From the NCBI GenBank assembly GCA_003133815.1, contig PKZR01000392.1:133-9081 (forward strand): a stretch of DNA of 8,949 bases, in the 5' to 3' direction. Position numbers and translations under genes: made by a program. Origin of the DNA: Limisphaerales bacterium. GTDB lineage: Bacteria > Verrucomicrobiota > Verrucomicrobiia > Limisphaerales > UBA11358. Every line of letters starts with the position of its first letter. Position 1 is the first letter of the stretch. The notes beneath the pieces are model-generated. The model was given only the letters and a program-made list of their open reading frames with translations. It was not told the DNA's origin and ran no database searches. This document shows positions 5,599-8,949 of this stretch, piece by piece.

Positions 5599-7329
5599 CT
5601 ATTTCACGGGCAACGTGATTATGATGCTCGTGCCATGCCCGATTTTTGATTTTATACGGATTTCGCCGCGATGTGTTTCTATGATCCGTCCGACAATCGC
5701 CAGGCCGAGTCCTGTCCCCTTGGCTTTTGTTGTGCTTAAAACGGCCGTGAACGCGTGCTTTTGCAGTTCTTCGCTCATGCCTTTTCCGGTGTCTTTGAAC
5801 TCCACGGTGACGTGAGTCGGCTGAGCGCTCGAGCGCGATTGGCGAATTTCGCACGACTTGATCGTCAACATGCCTCCGTCGGGCATGGCTTCGGCGGCAT
5901 TTAGTATTAAATTCAAAAATGCCTGTTCCAGCTGCGGCGCGTCCCCCATGACCGGCGGTAAAATTGATTGTAAATCACGTCGTAATTTGATGTTTTGATT
6001 GGCCAGTTTGTGTCGGACAAGCAAGCCAAGCTCTTCAACCAAATCATTTAAATTTACAGGCGAAAGCTTCGGCTCCGTCGTGCGGGCAAAATCCAATATC
6101 TGCTCCACGATTTTGTTCAGGTGCTCAATCTTTGCGTCAATAATCCTGGCATCTTTCGCGCGAGGATCGCTGGCGGGAAACTTCAAATCCAGCGAATGAT
6201 ACAACAATTTCATCACCGTGAGCGGATTGCGAATTTCATGTGCTACCTCGGCCGCGAGCAAGCCAAGCGCAGAAAGCTTCTCATTTTGCCGTAATTGTTC
6301 CTCAACATCCACGATGCGTTCGTAGAGCCGCGCCTTTTCAATCGCAATGGCGGACAATTCCGCAAGCGCGCTCAAGATCCGGATTTCCTCATTTGAAAAA
6401 TTGTAGAGCCGGCTTGTATAGACATTGAGCGTTCCGATGGACTGGCCGGCAAAAAGCAGCGGCACGCTCAACAACGAGATCAAGCCTTCGCGCCTCGCAA
6501 CTTCTATGTTTTGATAGCGGCCCGAAGTCTGCACATTGGCAATTTGCATCGGTTTTTTGCGCCGCGCTACGACACCGAGCAGGCTTTCACCGACGCTCAA
6601 TCGCGGCTTTTTAATATAGGCCGCGCCCGCCCCATAGCTCGCCCGCAGGTCTAGCCATTCGCGGCTTTCGTCGAGCATCATCAACGAGCACATCCTGGCG
6701 CGCATTAGTTCGCAGGCTTCGCGCGTAATGACGCGTAACGCCTCGTCCAAATTCAAAGTCGAATTGATCGTGCGGCTCACGCTTGAAAGCGACTCGAACA
6801 AATGCACCTTCAGCCTCAATTGTTCATAGAGCCAGGTGTTGTGGATGACTTTCGCCGCCTGCGCTGCGAGCTGTTCGAGCAAATCTTGGTCATCCGCACT
6901 GAAAGCGTCCAGGCGATCCGAATCCACATTTATCACGCCGCGTGTTTCGCCGTTCACCTCCAGCGGCACGGCCAGTTCCGATTTCACGCCGCGCCGCGCC
7001 GCCACGTAGCGGGCATCCTGCGTCACGTCGCCAACTCGGGCGGGTTTGCCATGGCGCGCGACCCAGCCGGTGACACCTTCGCCGATCCGTAATTGAAGTT
7101 TTCGCGCCGCGCCCGGCAGGTTTTGCGATGCGGAAATTTCCAGAAATCCAGAAGTCGGATTGATCAACACCACCGAACCCGAGCTGGCGTTCATCAGGCG
7201 GACAGCCTCGCTCACGATCAATTGCAGCGCCTCCTGCGAGTCGAGCGTGGAGTGGATGACATTGCTCACCTGGTAGAGCAATTGCTGCCGCTCGTGGCGC
7301 AACATCAGTTTGGAAGATTCGTCACTCAC
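5599..7329 (-). CDS. Soluble sensor histidine kinase with two GAF domains
   Basis: A 576-residue cytosolic two-component sensor kinase. It has two GAF modules, about residues 28-165 and 190-335, each preceded by a helix with a matching pattern (VSNVIHSTLD and VSRTINSTLN), suggesting tandem duplication. A short coiled-coil linker (about 330-352) leads to a HisKA domain with the phosphoacceptor His364 in AEVAHEIRNPL. The HATPase domain shows the N box (LNLILNAAEAM, Asn477), the G1 box DTGKGM (513-518) and the G2 box GTGLGLA (538-544). These imply autophosphorylation on His364 and transfer to an unknown response regulator. No transmembrane segment or signal peptide is present, so the signal is intracellular; GAF domains bind small molecules or haem, but the ligand cannot be read. 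The chosen start is GTG, 9 nt after the lptG stop; an ATG at codon 9 (7305) is an alternative. No response regulator is in the window. Confidence 0.93.
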   Translation of the reverse strand: MSDESSKLMLRHERQQLLYQVSNVIHSTLDSQEALQLIVSEAVRLMNASSGSVVLINPTSGFLEISASQNLPGAARKLQLRIGEGVTGWVARHGKPARVGDVTQDARYVAARRGVKSELAVPLEVNGETRGVINVDSDRLDAFSADDQDLLEQLAAQAAKVIHNTWLYEQLRLKVHLFESLSSVSRTINSTLNLDEALRVITREACELMRARMCSLMMLDESREWLDLRASYGAGAAYIKKPRLSVGESLLGVVARRKKPMQIANVQTSGRYQNIEVARREGLISLLSVPLLFAGQSIGTLNVYTSRLYNFSNEEIRILSALAELSAIAIEKARLYERIVDVEEQLRQNEKLSALGLLAAEVAHEIRNPLTVMKLLYHSLDLKFPASDPRAKDARIIDAKIEHLNKIVEQILDFARTTEPKLSPVNLNDLVEELGLLVRHKLANQNIKLRRDLQSILPPVMGDAPQLEQAFLNLILNAAEAMPDGGMLTIKSCEIRQSRSSAQPTHVTVEFKDTGKGMSEELQKHAFTAVLSTTKAKGTGLGLAIVGRIIETHRGEIRIKSKIGHGTSIIITLPVK

Positions 7330-7338
7330 GTTAAAAAT

Positions 7339-8454
7339 CTATCGTACGCGCGACATCAAGAACAAGCCCGTCGCGCAAAAAATCAAATTTGGCAGCCACG
7401 CCGCCAGCCACGCGGGCAGATCGCCCACAGAACCAAGCCCAAGGCTCACTTTTTGAATCACAAAATAGGTGAAACAAATGGCGATGCTGCCGGCGACGCC
7501 GACAAAAAGATTCCGCCGGCCCGACGCACCACCAAATGGAATGGCGATAAATACGACGACCAGACACGTCCACGGAGCCGCCAGCCGCCCGTGCAATTCA
7601 GTGAGCAGCTTGTCTGAAATTGAGCGCGGTGGATTTGGATGGAGGCGCAAGTAAGCAAGAATATTTTTCAGCGGAATGTCCGCTTTGCGCACGATTCCCT
7701 CGCTCAAGAAGGTGTCGATTTTAATCTCACTCTTGATCAGCGACGGCGTCTCGTTAAATTCCGGCATCGTCAGCACGCTCGCATTCGTCTGAAACAGCGG
7801 CACGAGCGGCGACTGTGCATCGGCCTGTGAATATTCAGAAGCGCTGGAAAAAGTCCAGACGCCGTTTGTGTACATCGCACTGTCGGCGTGCAATTGCCTG
7901 CTGGAACCATCCGGCAGCTTCCAAAAGACAATCGGATGGATCATCTCGGTCGAATTCACATTGTATTCGCTGAATTGCCACTGGCGATTTTTGTTGGTGA
8001 AACCCTGAAATGCCTTTTGCGCCTCCGTGCCGCCACTTTTCTGGACGTAACGTGTCAGAATATGATCTGCCCAATCCGCACTATATGGCACCACTATTTC
8101 ATTCATCGCAAACAGCATCAGGCTGGCGATGCAGCCGACCATGAAATAGGGAGCGCAGACACGCCACAGGCCTATGCCCGCCGCACGCATGGCGGTGATT
8201 TCGTTGGCGCGCACATGGTTGGTGAGAGCGTAAAGCAGCGCGAGCAGCAGGATCACCGGCAGCGCCGTCACCAGAAATTCCGGCGTGATGGCGATGGAAT
8301 ATTCGACAATGTCCAGCAAATGCAGCCTGGCTTCCTGCAATTCGTCCAGTTGATTGAACAAAGAACCGGAAACACCCAGGATCACGATGCCGCCGAGGCA
8401 ATAGCCCAGCGGCGAAAGCAGTTCGCGGAATAAATATCGGTCGAGCAGCCGCAT
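7339..8454 (-). CDS. lptG: LptF/LptG-family lipopolysaccharide export permease, LptG-like
   Basis: A 371-residue inner-membrane permease of the LptB2FG transporter, which extracts lipopolysaccharide from the inner membrane and feeds it to the LptC-A-D bridge. The layout fits the family: three N-terminal membrane segments (about 12-33, 48-77, 97-122), a large periplasmic beta-jellyroll region (about 125-285), and three C-terminal segments (about 293-310, 316-337, 346-369). NHVRANEITAMRAAGI (about 79-94) matches the cytoplasmic coupling helix that contacts LptB. The N-terminus MRLLDRY and the ending LPNLIFCATGLFLMSR resemble LptG more than LptF. The frame extends 13 codons upstream to a TTG, but the ATG at 8454 gives the canonical N-terminus. 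No strong ribosome-binding site is seen. The histidine kinase gene follows after 9 nt, so the two are probably co-transcribed. Presence of the gene implies an outer membrane. LptF is not in the window. Confidence 0.92.
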   Translation of the reverse strand: MRLLDRYLFRELLSPLGYCLGGIVILGVSGSLFNQLDELQEARLHLLDIVEYSIAITPEFLVTALPVILLLALLYALTNHVRANEITAMRAAGIGLWRVCAPYFMVGCIASLMLFAMNEIVVPYSADWADHILTRYVQKSGGTEAQKAFQGFTNKNRQWQFSEYNVNSTEMIHPIVFWKLPDGSSRQLHADSAMYTNGVWTFSSASEYSQADAQSPLVPLFQTNASVLTMPEFNETPSLIKSEIKIDTFLSEGIVRKADIPLKNILAYLRLHPNPPRSISDKLLTELHGRLAAPWTCLVVVFIAIPFGGASGRRNLFVGVAGSIAICFTYFVIQKVSLGLGSVGDLPAWLAAWLPNLIFCATGLFLMSRVR

Positions 8455-8704
8455 TGTGCAGGCAGGGTAGCGGTCGCCAGTCTCGCGGGGCAAGACTTGT
8501 CGGCGCGAAAAGGCGCTTATTTCGATGGCAATAAATGTTGACCGATTCCCAAAGGAGGGAGAGCGTCCCCGATTCTACCATGCCATGCTCCTTCCGTTCC
8601 CAGCATGAAAGTTTTGGAAATATTTTCAACTTCGCGTCTTCACGCCACCTCCCCGCTGTCCCCATCTCCGGCAAAGTCTCTGGCGGTCGGCCCCAACTGC
8701 GCCG
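8455..8704. other. Intergenic region upstream of lptG, no convincing gene
   Basis: About 250 nt without a recognisable protein. A minus-strand frame overlapping the lptG start runs up to 8674 but is an out-of-frame shadow of lptG. Two plus-strand frames open here at ATG 8580 and ATG 8605 and continue through the repeat array to the window edge; neither has a properly spaced ribosome-binding site. A polypurine run AAAGGAGGGAGAG at about 8551-8563 looks like a Shine-Dalgarno but has no start codon at suitable distance. The stretch probably holds the lptG leader and promoter. Confidence 0.6.
8572..8580 (-). promoter_or_regulatory. Candidate extended -10 promoter for lptG
   Basis: On the minus strand the sequence TGG-TAGAAT (8580-8572) matches the extended -10 pattern TGN-TATAAT with one mismatch in the hexamer. 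No good -35 hexamer lies 17 nt upstream, which is tolerated in extended -10 promoters. Transcription from about 8565 would give a leader of about 110 nt before the lptG ATG. Sequence match only. Confidence 0.25.
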
Positions 8705-8744
8705 TTACTGCCGGCGTTCCCGACCGGGGAAGCAACCGTTGTTT

Positions 8745-8949
8745 CCCGGTCCGCCGCCGCACATTCCCGGTTCCGAACCATTTCTCCCCGGTCCCGAACG
8801 ATTTATTCCCGGGCCGGAGCCGTTACTTCCCGGTCCCGGACGATTACTCCCCGGTCCTGAGCCATTTAGTCCCGGTCCCGAACGGTTACTTCCCGGTCCT
8901 GAGCCATTTATTCCCGGGCCGGAACGGTTACTTCCCCGGCCGGAATCGC
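8745..8949. repeat. 21-bp tandem repeat array with 42-bp alternation, truncated by window edge
   Basis: Nine complete units and a tenth partial one start at 8745, 8766, 8787, 8808, 8829, 8850, 8871, 8892, 8913 and 8934, an exact 21-bp period with no insertion or deletion. Each unit but the last begins CCCGG(T/G), continues with a second CC-rich box and a GAA/GAG-like triplet, and closes with an AT-rich 7-bp segment such as GTTACTT or ATTTATT. A degenerate copy at 8724-8744 suggests decay at the left edge. Units alternate between two types, giving a 42-bp higher-order unit; the pair 8850-8891 differs from 8892-8933 at 3 of 42 bases. Variation is concentrated at unit positions 6, 9, 12, 15, 18 and 21. 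Read on the plus strand this gives Pro-Gly-Pro-Glu heptads; on the minus strand it gives Gly-x-Asn-(Arg/Gly)-Ser-Gly-Pro heptads ending at a TAA at 8707-8705. There are no spacers, so it is not CRISPR. The array is certain; a coding role is unresolved. Confidence 0.93.

Noticed and set aside
6836..6846. DnaA-box-like TGTGGATGA near a possible origin
   Set aside because: It is a single one-mismatch copy inside the kinase coding sequence. No cluster of boxes or AT-rich unwinding element is present, so no oriC is called.
8455..8493. 13-codon extension of lptG from a TTG
   Set aside because: MRLLDRYLFREL from the ATG at 8454 is the usual start of the family, and the extension adds polar residues before the first membrane helix.
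8551..8563. Strong Shine-Dalgarno-like AAAGGAGGG on the plus strand
   Set aside because: The nearest ATG (8580) is 21 nt away and no GTG or TTG lies at usable spacing, so it cannot be tied to a gene.
8099..8674. 191-codon minus-strand open frame overlapping lptG
   Set aside because: It reads lptG in another frame, is rich in His and Arg without domain signals, and is a shadow of the GC-rich gene.
8745..8949. CRISPR array
   Set aside because: Units are contiguous at 21 bp with no unique spacers, and no cas genes are present.

Overview
This window looks like bacterial chromosome, probably from the Verrucomicrobiota or a relative in the PVC group. That placement is an inference from the protein style: a GroEL with a Gly/Met tail containing a GGGGH stretch, a cyanobacterial-type glucose-6-phosphate isomerase with a C-terminal helical extension, and an MnmG with an extra loop. 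No marker here fixes the taxon. Nothing is phage- or transposon-like; most of the content is ordinary housekeeping sequence.

Layout, left to right. (1) 1-393, plus strand: the last 130 codons of groEL, followed by a strong hairpin terminator at 427-456. (2) 516-1697, minus strand: a radical SAM protein with a Cys-rich SPASM-like C-terminus. It is convergent with groEL and starts at a GTG that lies inside a perfect 8-7-8 inverted repeat. (3) 1819-1892, plus strand: tRNA-Gln(UUG) with encoded CCA, ending 6 nt before the stop codon of the convergent mnmG. (4) 1899-5447, minus strand: a tight pgi-mnmG pair in a relatively AT-rich stretch. (5) 5599-8454, minus strand: an lptG-type permease gene followed 9 nt later by a soluble two-GAF histidine kinase. 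(6) 8455-8704: no convincing gene, perhaps an lptG promoter. (7) 8745 to the window edge: a tandem array with an exact 21-bp period, running off the end.

The genes cover folding (GroEL), central carbon flux (Pgi), wobble-uridine modification of tRNA (MnmG; tRNA-Gln(UUG) next door belongs to the class of tRNAs it modifies), outer-membrane lipopolysaccharide export (LptG) and signal sensing (histidine kinase). The two minus-strand pairs are each spaced like operons. No partner response regulator, LptF or MnmE is in view.

Three signals deserve attention. A parS-like 16-bp near-palindrome at 3130-3145 is embedded in mnmG, in a segment that appears to be an insertion relative to E. coli MnmG. The 21-bp array shows a 42-bp alternating higher-order pattern and keeps three reading frames open, with variation concentrated at what would be third codon positions. 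The perfect dyad at 1693-1715 overlaps the radical SAM start codon. I found no CRISPR array, insertion sequence or complete novel defence system.
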